This document shows, piece after piece, positions 35,101 through 43,390 of a stretch of 64,000 nucleotides of DNA. Every line of letters begins with the position of its first letter. Position 1 is the first letter of the stretch. Source of the stretch: QYQD01 sp040754095 (GTDB taxonomy: Bacteria > Desulfobacterota > QYQD01); contig JBFMFO010000013.1 in assembly GCA_040754095.1 (NCBI GenBank), forward strand, positions 8,270 through 72,269. The letters run 5' to 3'. The notes below the pieces were generated by a model. It searched no databases, was not told where the DNA came from, and was given only the letters and a program-made list of their open reading frames with translations. The position numbers and the translations under genes are program-made.

Positions 35101-36328
35101 CCAATGACGTTATTTTTATATTCTCTGAACCGATCTGCCTGGGTAAACTAATCCCTTTCAATATCAAATCCATAAACAGTTTCGTGTCGTCATAAAATTT
35201 CTTCAAAGGGATGTCATCCGGCTTCTGAATGTAAAGTAAAAGGGAGTTGGCCAGATTGCCATATCTGAGACGACCGTTATTAGAAAGATCAGCCTCTTTT
35301 TCTTCTTTGGGGGAAGAAGCATCCCAGTTATCATCACTTCCTCTCATAATGAGATTTGGGGAAATAGCATCATAGGTTTTATGGAGCAACGCGGTTGACC
35401 CCTTACCATTGGGGAAAATATTATCTTTATTCTCTTTGAAGAGCGCTTTCAGCAGGTTGTACAAAGAAAGGTTTGTTCCTTCAATCAATTCGCGATTCAA
35501 TTCCTGATAGGATTTGGGAAGATAAATTTCTTTTTTGAAAACCCCTAGTTTCGTTAAGCCTGAATTGTCAAGAAAATACCCTATCTTTTTATAAGCTGTC
35601 GCTAAATTCGCTTTTGCGTCAATGGCTTCGTTGATGGGAAGGGCATAATTCAAGTTTTCATTAGGGGACTTTTGCAAAATAATCCCTATGACCTTTCCCT
35701 CCTTGTCAAGAAGGGGACCGCCACTGTTCCCTGGAGAGGCCGCCGCGGAAAACCGTATCCATTTCCATTCCCCGTTCTCTTGTTCTGGTGTTGCAGAGGT
35801 AAAGAGGCCATCTCGGATTACAATTCCCTCACCGAGCGCATTGCCTACAGCAAATACCTTCTGATTTATTTGAGGATTTGTATTCACTCTTAAAAAATCC
35901 TTCACTGCCTTATCTCTCAGGGAAAAGGCGACAAAATCCTTCCTCTCAGAGTACTTATCGATTTTGTCAATGCTGTATATTTTCCCGTCCTTATCTCTGA
36001 GGGAGACTTCTCCAAATTGACTCTCTAACCCGAGATTCATGACATGGGCTGCGGATAAAAATTCAGTCGGGCTTATGGCAAAGGCTGTCCCTATCGGATA
36101 GTATTTATCAGTTCGTATGGAATAGGGAAGGAGGTTCAACGGTAGGGGACGTTCATAGCTCAACGAATCTTTCGTCGGTTTCAAAACCACTACCTCAAAA
36201 ACTGCGTTGCTGATTATTTCAAGGGTCTTGCTATCTAATGTGGAGTCAGCTGAAACAGTGCTTATAAAACTTACATATTCAAGTAGTATTATAAATATAA
36301 CAAGACAAAAGGATCTTCGCCTGTTCAT
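32180..36328 (-). CDS. Secreted S1 serine protease fused to a long TPR array
   Basis: A 1382-residue protein. Signal peptide about residues 1-27. Trypsin-like domain about residues 40-240 with a complete triad: His95 in FLSAAHV, Asp131 in ERKDFVAF and Ser202 in SPGNSGGP. Residues about 290-680 are a region I cannot assign. From about 685 to the end there are about 18 tetratricopeptide units of the 34-residue type with Asn-Arg-Gly signatures (ADAYANRGNAYCSKGNQELA). It is predicted to act in the periplasm or outside the cell. Base composition is lower in GC than its neighbours, which suggests acquisition. It is preceded by an RHS stub on the same strand. Confidence 0.85.
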   Translation of the reverse strand: MNRRRSFCLVIFIILLEYVSFISTVSADSTLDSKTLEIISNAVFEVVVLKPTKDSLSYERPLPLNLLPYSIRTDKYYPIGTAFAISPTEFLSAAHVMNLGLESQFGEVSLRDKDGKIYSIDKIDKYSERKDFVAFSLRDKAVKDFLRVNTNPQINQKVFAVGNALGEGIVIRDGLFTSATPEQENGEWKWIRFSAAASPGNSGGPLLDKEGKVIGIILQKSPNENLNYALPINEAIDAKANLATAYKKIGYFLDNSGLTKLGVFKKEIYLPKSYQELNRELIEGTNLSLYNLLKALFKENKDNIFPNGKGSTALLHKTYDAISPNLIMRGSDDNWDASSPKEEKEADLSNNGRLRYGNLANSLLLYIQKPDDIPLKKFYDDTKLFMDLILKGISLPRQIGSENIKITSLGNGCEDYVFIDSHGRKWLVRTWSLEYSDEKVVTLSLPVPGGCITMMKAGQTGQVDFVDIPDLKILTNFIYVSYYGTLKQWEEFIKIKELLPSAFSSINVSFDYNKAFYYKSKRLSFSYSSDGMAVSEKSYMKLKFDYFRESNKTIWDVGTIVVGEDKNNWTNFNITRNMKPPKGLGDKYESHWEIIEKQKFPFNHSAFYRDKATNISTVFNQSDAESTSVLYTIGYEKEGKVDQKEMEAKLNKFIRNLKIYEDGKSGDLAYNIRKDTYHDRGEYYQAVFDIDRLVNINPQYADGYILRGEVFKDKGDYNRAIMDYGKAAELTPEYVQTYFGKDFIALLYGIKGQFREAQEETGKVLQSDPLDASAENILKVTEDVVAQRIKAETAIHLFKGGVLGNIGLPDEAVAEYNKAIASDPDYSVAYDIRGLANASKKDMDSAISDYSKALELNSKDIVAYNGRGVAYKVKKEYDKAIENYDKALELSPSYVKALKNRGNAYHFKNDYDRAIADYNEALRLYPSFVDVYYDRGLSWHEKGSYDKAITDLDKAISMDQGYVDAYIARGNAYCAKSEHDIAITDYSKAIEIDPYNADAYANRGNAYCSKGNQELAISDYNRSIEINPNHALAYYSRGLTYQERKEFDMALSDYSRAIEINPELADIYYSRAIIYQERGDYDKAISDYSRALEVNPRHEAAYFTRANIYGDKGEWDSALADYSKVLEINPDNADALINRGATYDKIGNYDLAISDYNRVLEADPDHAMAYYGRGVAFTRKGDSTKAIADYTRAIEKNPKYSDAYFARGVICQAVGNLELAIADYNKAIQSDPACFQAYSNRGDIRAIRGEFELAFADLNKALEINPEYIGAYVNRGGAYGRAGKYDLAIADFNRALVIDPNVADAYNSRGYTFKLMGDLDRATADFDRAIALDPKNTLAYINRGNTYAQKGDRERACSDWKRACELGSCASYTQAKKYGWCE

Positions 36329-36393
36329 GAACCTTCTCCTTTTTCTGCATTCGTTACCAATACTATTTATTCATCTTTATTCATCGGTGAATT

Positions 36394-36552
36394 CTACTTC
36401 AAAGTGCCGTCGTCATATTCCACCCGCAGGAGACGGTTCAAATCATCGTAGGTATAGTCGATGGCCCCGGCCAAAGAGGCAAACAGGAATAAAAAGCTGA
36501 AGGCCCAAACCACAGCCATGCCCCATCTTTTAAGACTGCGTGCGCTCTTCAT
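36394..36552 (-). pseudogene. RHS/YD-repeat protein stub with signal peptide
   Basis: From ATG at 36552 the frame encodes a signal peptide (MAVVWAFSFLFLFASLAGA in its middle) followed by exactly one YD repeat (YTYDDLNRLLRVEYDDGTLK), then stops. Complete RHS proteins have tens of such repeats. This is most simply the 5' end of an RHS gene left after deletion; a short functional protein is less likely. Confidence 0.6.
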
Positions 36553-36605
36553 CTTCTCTCCGATGCATGGTAAAAGTTTTTCATATGATCTCATTGTGCA
36601 ATGCC

Positions 36606-36634
36606 TTCGGTGGTCACGATAACGCTGTGCCCAC
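36606..36634. repeat. REP hairpin
   Basis: TTCGGTGGTCACGATAACGC then TGTGCCCAC, a copy of the REP at 31411 with one mismatch in the left arm (GGTcAC). Confidence 0.7.
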
Positions 36635-36680
36635 TATTATCATCTTAGTTATGGATGTCCCCATTGCCATCATGGCAGGT

Positions 36681-37076
36681 TTATCCGGCACGCCACGGCG
36701 TATCTTCGGCCCGTACAAACTTTCTGTACATCCTCTCAACCTTCTTCTGAGTCACATACGGCTTGTGGACCCTGAACCCACCTCCAAAAGAATGAGGAAT
36801 GTGCATGAGTTCGTGGATAAGAACCTTAATCTGCTCTTCTTTGCTGAGCTTATCAAACCTTTCAGAAATAACCTCAATAACATAATGAGGCCTCTGGTTG
36901 AGGGCTAATTGCATGATTCTGGAAAGACCGTGGCAGCGGGCAATTACCCTCTTGCTGTTAGAGTATTTGCTCCTTATACAAACCAGCCTGGATTCATCCA
37001 CATGGGTCATTTGTAGTTTATGAATAATGCCTTTTATTGATGCACCAATGTCCTCGGCCAATTCGTACTGAATCAT
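36681..37076 (-). CDS. Putative zinc metallopeptidase
   Basis: From the ATG at 37076 the product has 131 residues. It contains a zinc-peptidase motif VLIHELMHIPHSFGGGFRVH (HExxH plus a downstream histidine) and upstream ARCHGLSRIMQLAL. This layout matches the short 'putative metallopeptidase' family found in phages and bacteria. A longer version from TTG at 37112 exists but adds a hydrophobic stretch with no support. Substrate unknown. No phage genes flank it. Confidence 0.7.
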   Translation of the reverse strand: MIQYELAEDIGASIKGIIHKLQMTHVDESRLVCIRSKYSNSKRVIARCHGLSRIMQLALNQRPHYVIEVISERFDKLSKEEQIKVLIHELMHIPHSFGGGFRVHKPYVTQKKVERMYRKFVRAEDTPWRAG

Positions 37077-37169
37077 AGGCAAAAAATAAACATAGCTAAG
37101 GGGGAAAATCAAGAGATTTCGATCAGATGGCGGGGGTTTAGTAAATGTCCCGGCTACGCGGTGTTACCT

Positions 37170-37793
37170 TTAAATCCGGCCTTCAGCCCTCAGGCAATCC
37201 TTAAATACCTTGTAGAAATGCTCATGCTGGGACAGCGACTTTTGCAAAATCTCCCGCATTTCGCCCAGGTCCTTTTCATTGATGATGGCATCTACAGAGA
37301 GGGAGAAGGCCATTAACGTATCCAGTGTCCTGTACTGAGCGGAAATAAGCAATAAAAAGATATTGCGTCGTACAGATATAGGCAGGCGATCCAGGTACCT
37401 TAAAATGGGGTTGTTTCCCGTCCCTCCTTCCGCGGATTTTTCACTTACAACCATCACGCCATAATGATTATAACGTACCTTGGCATAAAAGGTCCGCAGG
37501 TCATCGGCCACACTCGTTTTGTAATCAAGCCCCTCCAGGACACGAACCACGCCCTCCTTCATAGACTCATCCGGCACACAAACCAGCCCGGCCTTCGTTC
37601 CTTCCTCGAAGAATTCAATGGCGACATCCTGATCGGTATCCGGCAAGGAGCCGATCTCTTCACTTTTTCCCCTCGTATCTATAGGAATCTTACCTTTGCA
37701 ATCCGGGCAGGTAAGGACGACTTTGGTGTTCGCCGGTAACTTTTCATCCGGAACAAGAAAGCGCTTCTGACATCCCGGGCATGAGATTTCCAT
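37170..37793 (-). CDS. MJ0042-type zinc-ribbon protein, pilT-linked
   Basis: A 207-residue protein begins with a zinc ribbon of MJ0042 type (CPGCQKRF near residue 5, CPDCKGK near residue 29). The rest is a soluble region (about 60-205) in which VRVLEGLDYKTSVADDLRTF and the following segments recall a receiver-like fold, though I cannot assign it. It starts nine bases after the downstream pilT-like gene's stop on the same strand, so it is probably co-transcribed with the two PilT-type ATPases and may help regulate pili. Confidence 0.7.
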   Translation of the reverse strand: MEISCPGCQKRFLVPDEKLPANTKVVLTCPDCKGKIPIDTRGKSEEIGSLPDTDQDVAIEFFEEGTKAGLVCVPDESMKEGVVRVLEGLDYKTSVADDLRTFYAKVRYNHYGVMVVSEKSAEGGTGNNPILRYLDRLPISVRRNIFLLLISAQYRTLDTLMAFSLSVDAIINEKDLGEMREILQKSLSQHEHFYKVFKDCLRAEGRI

Positions 37794-37802
37794 ATTTAAT
37801 AT

Positions 37803-38981
37803 TTACCTCCTGCGTTCCTTGCCATAATCCCCGTCCAGCTTCAACCCCTCGATATCGGAGGTCTTCTCACCTTTCTGGGCCTTGAGTTGGTCTATGCCCC
37901 GGCTGACCACCGCACGGTGCGAGGCATAAGCCAGGGCAGTTTCTTCAGTGATCAGGCCTCGCTCGTAAGAACGGAGGATATCTTTATCAAAGGTCTGCAT
38001 GTTGAATGCCTCACCGCTGTCTATGATCTCGTAAAATGTCTTTCCTTCTGATTCGCCGTTCAAAATAGAGTCTTTGATCCGCACGTTATTGTTCATGACC
38101 TCGAAGACAGCCACTCTCCCCCCGCCCACTTTGGGCAGGAGTTTCTGGCAGACCACCCAACGTACAGTATCAGCGAGGCGTATGCGTATCTGCTGTTCTT
38201 CATCCTTACTGAACATGCCTATAATACGGTTGACGGTCTGACCGGCATCTACCGTATGCAGGGTGGAAAACACCAGATGACCTGTCTCCGCGGCGCTCAG
38301 ACCGATCTCTATGGTCTCGCGGTCGCGCATCTCGCCCACCAGGACTACATTCGGGGCCTGCCTGAGGGCGGCACGAAGCCCGTGGGCAAAGCTGTCGAAA
38401 TCCGCGCCCAGCTCCCTCTGGTTAAATGTGGCCTTCCTGTGGGCATGAACAAACTCTATCGGGTCTTCCAGGGTGATAACGTGCACCGGCTCCGCCTCAT
38501 TTATCTCATTGAGGATGGCCGCAAGAGAGGTGGATTTACCGGTGCCCGTGGCCCCGGTGAAGAGGATTACACCGTTTCGTTCCCTGGCCATTTTATAAAA
38601 AGATTCAGGAAGCTCAAGTTCTTTAACGGTCGGGATATGGGTGCTCAGTTTCCGCATCACGGTAGAGTAATAACCCTTTTGCTGAAAGACGTTTACCCTG
38701 AAACGCGCCCGGCCGGGAAGCTGATAGGAAAAATCACAGGAACCTTCCCGAACCAGGGTCTTGAGCAGCCTTGCATCCGAACCCATCAGGTGAAGGGCAA
38801 ATATCTCCGCCTGATAAGGCGTAATCTGCTCAATGGGCGAATCCAGGGATACCGGAACCAAGCGGCCCGATGAAACTACCTGAAATGGCCGCCCCACAGT
38901 CACGTTGAGATCGGAGATGCTCTCCTGAGATTCCAGCATCCGGGTTATGATGTGATCGATGTCAGCCTTATTTATAGACAA
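37803..38981 (-). CDS. PilT/PilU-type twitching motility ATPase
   Basis: A type IV pilus retraction ATPase of 392 residues. Walker A TGATGTGKSTSLAA near residue 143, Asp box ITLEDPIEFVH, Walker B-type region NVVLVGEMRDRETIE and the His box AAETGHLVFSTLHTVDA are all present. Having a second, divergent copy beside PilT (38985) is the pattern of pilT-pilU pairs, so this is the likelier PilU equivalent. It has a charged C-terminal extension. Gap to the next gene is three bases. Confidence 0.9.
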   Translation of the reverse strand: MSINKADIDHIITRMLESQESISDLNVTVGRPFQVVSSGRLVPVSLDSPIEQITPYQAEIFALHLMGSDARLLKTLVREGSCDFSYQLPGRARFRVNVFQQKGYYSTVMRKLSTHIPTVKELELPESFYKMARERNGVILFTGATGTGKSTSLAAILNEINEAEPVHVITLEDPIEFVHAHRKATFNQRELGADFDSFAHGLRAALRQAPNVVLVGEMRDRETIEIGLSAAETGHLVFSTLHTVDAGQTVNRIIGMFSKDEEQQIRIRLADTVRWVVCQKLLPKVGGGRVAVFEVMNNNVRIKDSILNGESEGKTFYEIIDSGEAFNMQTFDKDILRSYERGLITEETALAYASHRAVVSRGIDQLKAQKGEKTSDIEGLKLDGDYGKERRR

Positions 38982-38984
38982 TTT

Positions 38985-40067
38985 TCATACCTCCGTGAAA
39001 TCTTCCGGCGGCTTCTTTAAAAATTGGGTAAATTTTTCTTTGTTGATACTCTTGTTATACGCCTCGGTGGCATCGATCCACCCTTTCTGCAGGAGTTCCA
39101 TAATGGCATCGTCCAGGGTCTGCATGCCGTATTTCTTGCCGGTCTGCATGGCAGACGCGATTTGATAGGTTTTTCCCTCACGGATGAGGTTGCGCACTGC
39201 AGGTGTGGCAATCAATATTTCCAGGGCCACACACCGGCCTTTAATATCCACGCGTTTGAACATGGTCTGTGAGACCACCGCCCGCAAGGCATCAGCCAGG
39301 GTGGAGCGCACCTGGGGCTGCTGGTTGGCCGGAAAGATTTCAATCATGCGGTCCACGGTCTTGGAGGCATTCAATGTATGCAAGGTGGCAAAGACCAGAT
39401 GGCCGGTCATAGCCGCCTCCATGGCCAGGGAGATAGTCTCCAGGTCACGAAGCTCACCGACCAGGATAATGTCCGGGTCTTCACGCAAGCTGGCCCTGAG
39501 GGCCGCGGCAAAAGACTTTGTATGCGTCCCTACCTCACGATGATTTACAATACAGCCCTTGCTCTTGTGCACAAACTCGATAGGGTCTTCAACCGTAATA
39601 ATATGATCCTTGCGGATAGTATTGGCGTGATCAACAATCGCGGCCAGCGTCGTTGATTTACCGCTGCCGGTAGGGCCGGTTACCAATATCAGACCCTTTG
39701 GGAGCGTGGCCAGGTTCTTGACCACCGGCGGCAGGCCCAATTGTTCGGCCGACAGGATATTGCTCGGTATCTCTCTGAAAACCGCCCCTATGCCGTATTT
39801 CTGCATGAAAAAATTGGCGCGATATCTGGCTAATCCCGGGATCTCATGACCGAAATCGAGATCGCCGGTCTCCTCAAATATCTTGATCTTGTCCTCCGGG
39901 GTGATCTCATAGAGCATGGCCTTGAGTTCGTCATTTTCCATGACCTTATACTTAACCCGTTCCATCTCACCCCGAATACGCAAGATAGGTTGAGATCCGG
40001 ATATAAGATGCAGGTCCGAGGCACCCTGCTCATGCATCAATTTAAAAAAGGCGTCAATCTGAGCCAT
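38985..40067 (-). CDS. pilT: Type IV pilus retraction ATPase PilT
   Basis: A hexameric retraction motor of 360 residues. The N-terminal PAS-like domain has the conserved GASDLHLISGSQPILRIRG. The ATPase has Walker A TGPTGSGKSTTLAA near residue 130, ITVEDPIEFVH, PDIILVGELRDLETIS and MTGHLVFATLHTLNA. It is the first gene of a three-gene minus-strand unit. No pilin or pilus assembly gene is in the window. Confidence 0.93.
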   Translation of the reverse strand: MAQIDAFFKLMHEQGASDLHLISGSQPILRIRGEMERVKYKVMENDELKAMLYEITPEDKIKIFEETGDLDFGHEIPGLARYRANFFMQKYGIGAVFREIPSNILSAEQLGLPPVVKNLATLPKGLILVTGPTGSGKSTTLAAIVDHANTIRKDHIITVEDPIEFVHKSKGCIVNHREVGTHTKSFAAALRASLREDPDIILVGELRDLETISLAMEAAMTGHLVFATLHTLNASKTVDRMIEIFPANQQPQVRSTLADALRAVVSQTMFKRVDIKGRCVALEILIATPAVRNLIREGKTYQIASAMQTGKKYGMQTLDDAIMELLQKGWIDATEAYNKSINKEKFTQFLKKPPEDFTEV

Positions 40068-40091
40068 CTTTAGCCAATCCTCCGCTTGAGT

Positions 40092-40322
40092 TAGTTTTCA
40101 TCCGGAAACTGCCGTTTCCGAATGAAAGCCCTCAGCGATCAGCTTTCAGCCGTCAGCATGTTTGTTATCCGTTATCCGACATTTTCTTTCGGTAAACGGT
40201 CAACAATGAACGGTGGACCGGCTTATGCTGATAGCCGACAGTCGAAGATTCGCCGGCGTTGTGGCGATCTGACCGTTCCATCCGGAAAACCGGGACTTCC
40301 GGCCCGTAGCCGGATGGAAACA
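40092..40322. repeat. Composite repeat region upstream of the EF-G-like gene
   Basis: Holds a CATCCGGAAACT/GTTTCCG hairpin, TCAGCNN units, part of a GGTCAAC-family array (AAACGGTCAACAATGAACGGT), a GCTGATA unit and a second CATCCGGAAAACC/CCGGATGG-type hairpin. It looks like a GGTGAAC-family element nested within a GCTGANN composite. The rest of this 507-base gap (to 40500) shows nothing else recognisable. Confidence 0.65.
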
Positions 40323-40502
40323 AGCTACGCCAACTATATCGACACAAAAGAAGAAAACCTTAATCCTGGTCTGAAACATACAATAACGCGGAGGACGCAG
40401 AATTGGCAGAATCAGTCGAGTAGTTAAGTGGTTGAGCGATTGACCGCATAATATGCTATCTCTGCGTTCTGTGCACTGGTGGTGAACTATTACAATTAAG
40501 GC

Positions 40503-40531
40503 TTGACTTTAAAATTTTAAGTCGATATTTT
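40503..40531 (+). promoter_or_regulatory. Putative sigma-70 promoter of the EF-G-like gene
   Basis: TTGACT and TATTTT separated by exactly 17 bases, 44 bases before the ATG and outside the repeat. Confidence 0.55.
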
Positions 40532-40574
40532 GCAAAAACTTGTGAATAAACATTCAGTTTAGAAAGGGGAAGAC

Positions 40575-42659
40575 ATGGGTATTCAGTTAGATAAGGTTCG
40601 CAATATAGCCCTGCTTGCTCATAGCGGCGCGGGCAAAACATCCCTGGCCGAAGCCATGCTTTTTGCATCGGGACGGACAAGTCGTCTGGGCCGGGTAGAT
40701 GACGGCACCTCAATCCTGGACTACGAACCGGAAGAAATCAAAAGAAAGATTACTATAAACTCGGCCTTTAATCATTATACGTGGCAAAAACATACGATCC
40801 ATTTTATCGATACCCCGGGTGACGATAATTTCCTCAATGATACCAGGATGTCCCTGCAGGTGGCAGACAGCGCCGTATTCGTAATCGATGCCATTGACGG
40901 GGCCAAACCCTTGACCCTGAAGATATGGAACCTGGCCGGGGAGTTCCATCTGCCCCGTATTATTTTCATTAATAAAATGGACCGGGAAAGGGCGGATTTT
41001 TACAGGACATTAGATAGTATTTCCACCACCCTCAACGCCCGCTGCGTGCCCGTTCAACTCCCTATTGGCGCAGAAGATAAGTTCACCGGGGTGGTGGACC
41101 TCATAAATGAAAAGGCCTTCGTATTTGCCGGCGATCAAGGCGGCCAGTACAAGGAATGTCCTATACCCGATGACATGAAAGATTCTGTGAAAAAACATCG
41201 GGAAAACCTTCAGGAATACGCTGCGGAGGCAGACGACGCCCTGGTGGAAAAATTTCTGGAGGAAGGAACCCTGACGGTGGCCGAGATAGAAAAAGGACTG
41301 GCCGGCGGTATGATCGCGGGACGATTTGTCCTGGTATGCTGCGGCTCGGCTACACGCAATATCGGTGTCACCACCCTTATGGAGGCCGTCAATCAATATC
41401 TGCCTTCTCCTCTGGATAAGGGGGCAAAAACGGCCTTAAATGCCAAGACCAAGGAACCGGTCGAAATAGCCCCCGCCCCCGATGCGCCGTTGTCGGCTCT
41501 GGTCTTCAAGACCCTGTCCGATCCGTATGCCGGACGGCTCTCTATCTTGCGCATTTACTCCGGCACACTGAAACCGGACACCACCCTCTACAACACAAAC
41601 AAGCAGACCACGGAGCGTATCGGCCAGCTTCTGTCCCTGGAGGGCAAGGCGCAAAAATCAGTTGAAGGTGTGGGACCGGGAGAATTAATCGCAGTCGCCA
41701 AATTAAAAGACACCGTGACCGGCGACACGCTCTGCACTGAAGGATCGCCGGTCATTATTGAGGCCCTGCAACCGCCGCAGCCGGTTATTTCCTACGCCTT
41801 AAAACCGAAAACCAAGGCCGATGAAGAGAAGATATCCGCGGCCCTGGGAAAACTCAAAGAAGAAGACAATGCCATCCTGGTTACCCGTAATGAGGCGACG
41901 AGGGAAACCATTCTTTCCGGCATGGGACAAATCCATATCGAGGTTGTAGCAGAAAAGTTAAAAAGAAAATATAATGTTGACGTCAATCTTACCCTGCCCA
42001 AGGTGCCTTATAAAGAGGCCATCAAAAAAACCAAACAGGGTGTTGTCTATCGGCATAAGAAACAGACCGGCGGGGCCGGGCAGTTTGCCGAGGTTCACTT
42101 TGATATCAGTCCTCTGCCCCAGGGAGGCAGCTTTGAGTTTGAAAATGCCCTGACCGGAATGAATGTACCCCGCAATTTTGTTCCCGCAGTGGAAAAGGGC
42201 ATTCAGGAAGCTATGCAGGCAGGCCCCCTGGCTGGCTATCCGGTTGTGGGCGTTAAAGTCAGATTTTATGACGGTAAGTCGCATGAGGTTGATTCATCGG
42301 AGACAGCCTTCAAGATTGCAGCTATCCAGTGCTTCAAGAAAGGTATGCTGGAGGCTATGCCCATCTTGCTGGAACCGATCATGTCTATGACTATTCTGGT
42401 CCCGGATGACTGCATGGGTGATGTTATCGGGGACATAAACAGCCGCCGGGGAAAGGTAATAGGGGTAGAGACCCGATCCGGGGTGCAAGCCATCCTGGCC
42501 CATGTACCCATGGTCGAGGTGCTGCGTTACGCCTCCGAGCTCACCTCAATGACTGCCGGACGCGGTACATTCAGCATGGAATTCTTGCGCTACGAAGAAG
42601 TTCCGGCTCACCTGACTGAAAAGATTGTCGCTGCGGCTAAAAAGGAAGGCGAGGCCTAG
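40575..42659 (+). CDS. Elongation factor G-like GTPase (EF-G paralogue)
   Basis: Translational GTPase of 694 residues with all five EF-G domains. The G1 motif is AHSGAGKTSLAE rather than the AHIDAGKTT of the main EF-G, and G3 is DTPGDDNF. G4 is NKMD. These changes mark the EF-G-like subfamily rather than canonical fusA, and no ribosomal protein genes surround it. The C-terminal domain IV-V segment ILEPIMSMTILVPDDCMGDV is normal. GAAAGGGG precedes the ATG. Its exact job (elongation, recycling or stress) cannot be told from sequence. Confidence 0.9.
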   Translation: MGIQLDKVRNIALLAHSGAGKTSLAEAMLFASGRTSRLGRVDDGTSILDYEPEEIKRKITINSAFNHYTWQKHTIHFIDTPGDDNFLNDTRMSLQVADSAVFVIDAIDGAKPLTLKIWNLAGEFHLPRIIFINKMDRERADFYRTLDSISTTLNARCVPVQLPIGAEDKFTGVVDLINEKAFVFAGDQGGQYKECPIPDDMKDSVKKHRENLQEYAAEADDALVEKFLEEGTLTVAEIEKGLAGGMIAGRFVLVCCGSATRNIGVTTLMEAVNQYLPSPLDKGAKTALNAKTKEPVEIAPAPDAPLSALVFKTLSDPYAGRLSILRIYSGTLKPDTTLYNTNKQTTERIGQLLSLEGKAQKSVEGVGPGELIAVAKLKDTVTGDTLCTEGSPVIIEALQPPQPVISYALKPKTKADEEKISAALGKLKEEDNAILVTRNEATRETILSGMGQIHIEVVAEKLKRKYNVDVNLTLPKVPYKEAIKKTKQGVVYRHKKQTGGAGQFAEVHFDISPLPQGGSFEFENALTGMNVPRNFVPAVEKGIQEAMQAGPLAGYPVVGVKVRFYDGKSHEVDSSETAFKIAAIQCFKKGMLEAMPILLEPIMSMTILVPDDCMGDVIGDINSRRGKVIGVETRSGVQAILAHVPMVEVLRYASELTSMTAGRGTFSMEFLRYEEVPAHLTEKIVAAAKKEGEA

Positions 42660-42674
42660 AGATCAGGGGAAATT

Positions 42675-42882
42675 GTAACCGTCCACCGTTCACTGTTGAC
42701 CGTTCACCGAAAAGACGTTCCTCGCGTTTTTCAGGGGATATTTGGCTCTTGTACTCTGGTTCCTGGTCTTTTGGACCAGGGACTGGAGGCCGAAACGGAA
42801 TACGCGATCACCATGACTCTTTGCCAAAAAGACGCTTTTCAGGTTCTTACGGTCAACGGTGAACGAATAACGGTGAACGATT
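42675..42882. repeat. GGTGAAC-family palindromic repeat
   Basis: The left arm is CCGTTCACTGTTGACCGTTC and the right arm is GGTCAACGGTGAACG with a further AACGGTGAACG; both have 7-base units. The core includes GAAAAGACG at the left and a nested CTGGTTCCTGGTC/GACCAGGGACTGG hairpin. The next start codon follows within about 10 bases of the right arm. Confidence 0.78.
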
Positions 42883-42891
42883 ACGGGGAAT

Positions 42892-43335
42892 TTGGTATTG
42901 ACCAACGAAGAACCGGATAAAGAAAGCCAGTCCCTATCCCAGAAGATAGCCCGGATGAACGTCGCCGAAAAGATCAAGCTGGCCATGACCGGCGACAAAG
43001 AGTCCCGGGGTATCCTCATCCGCGACGGGAACAAGATGGTCCAGGGAGCCGTAGTACAGAATGCGCGCCTTACCGATGCCGAGGCAGTCCAGATAGCCAA
43101 GATGCGCACTATGGACGAAGGCGTTATCCGGCATCTGGCCACTGAACGCAAGTGGCTGAAAGTCTATCCGGTTAAGGTGGAGCTGGTTAAGAACCCGAAG
43201 ACGCCGCTTATGCTGGCCATGAGGTTGCTGCCGCTCCTGCGCGAGGCAGATTTGCGGGATATAGCCAAAAGTAAAGATGTCCTGAAGACTGTTTCTTCAC
43301 AGGCCCTCCGCCTGCTCAGTCAAAAAAAACAGTAA
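42892..43335 (+). CDS. Conserved protein of unknown function
   Basis: Soluble protein of 147 residues, mostly helical, with no signal peptide. From memory it matches a family common in Deltaproteobacteria, with a core like KIKLAMTGDKESRGILIRD, AKMRTMDEGVIRHLA and LVKNPKTPLMLAMRLLPLLR. The three roughly 35-residue helical blocks suggest a HEAT-like repeat of the DUF2336 kind. The start is TTG at 42892 (or TTG at 42898, better spaced from GGGGAA). The start lies at the edge of a heptamer repeat. Confidence 0.7.
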   Translation: MVLTNEEPDKESQSLSQKIARMNVAEKIKLAMTGDKESRGILIRDGNKMVQGAVVQNARLTDAEAVQIAKMRTMDEGVIRHLATERKWLKVYPVKVELVKNPKTPLMLAMRLLPLLREADLRDIAKSKDVLKTVSSQALRLLSQKKQ

Positions 43336-43390
43336 CCGGCCCGCCGCGGCCTTTGGTTGACCCGGGGCAAGCGCATCACTTAAAAAAACT

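Noticed and set aside
32180..36328. Assembly artefact from collapsed TPR repeats
   Set aside because: The units differ enough from each other in sequence and the frame is open over 4.1 kb, so a real gene is more likely, although the exact repeat number could still be wrong.
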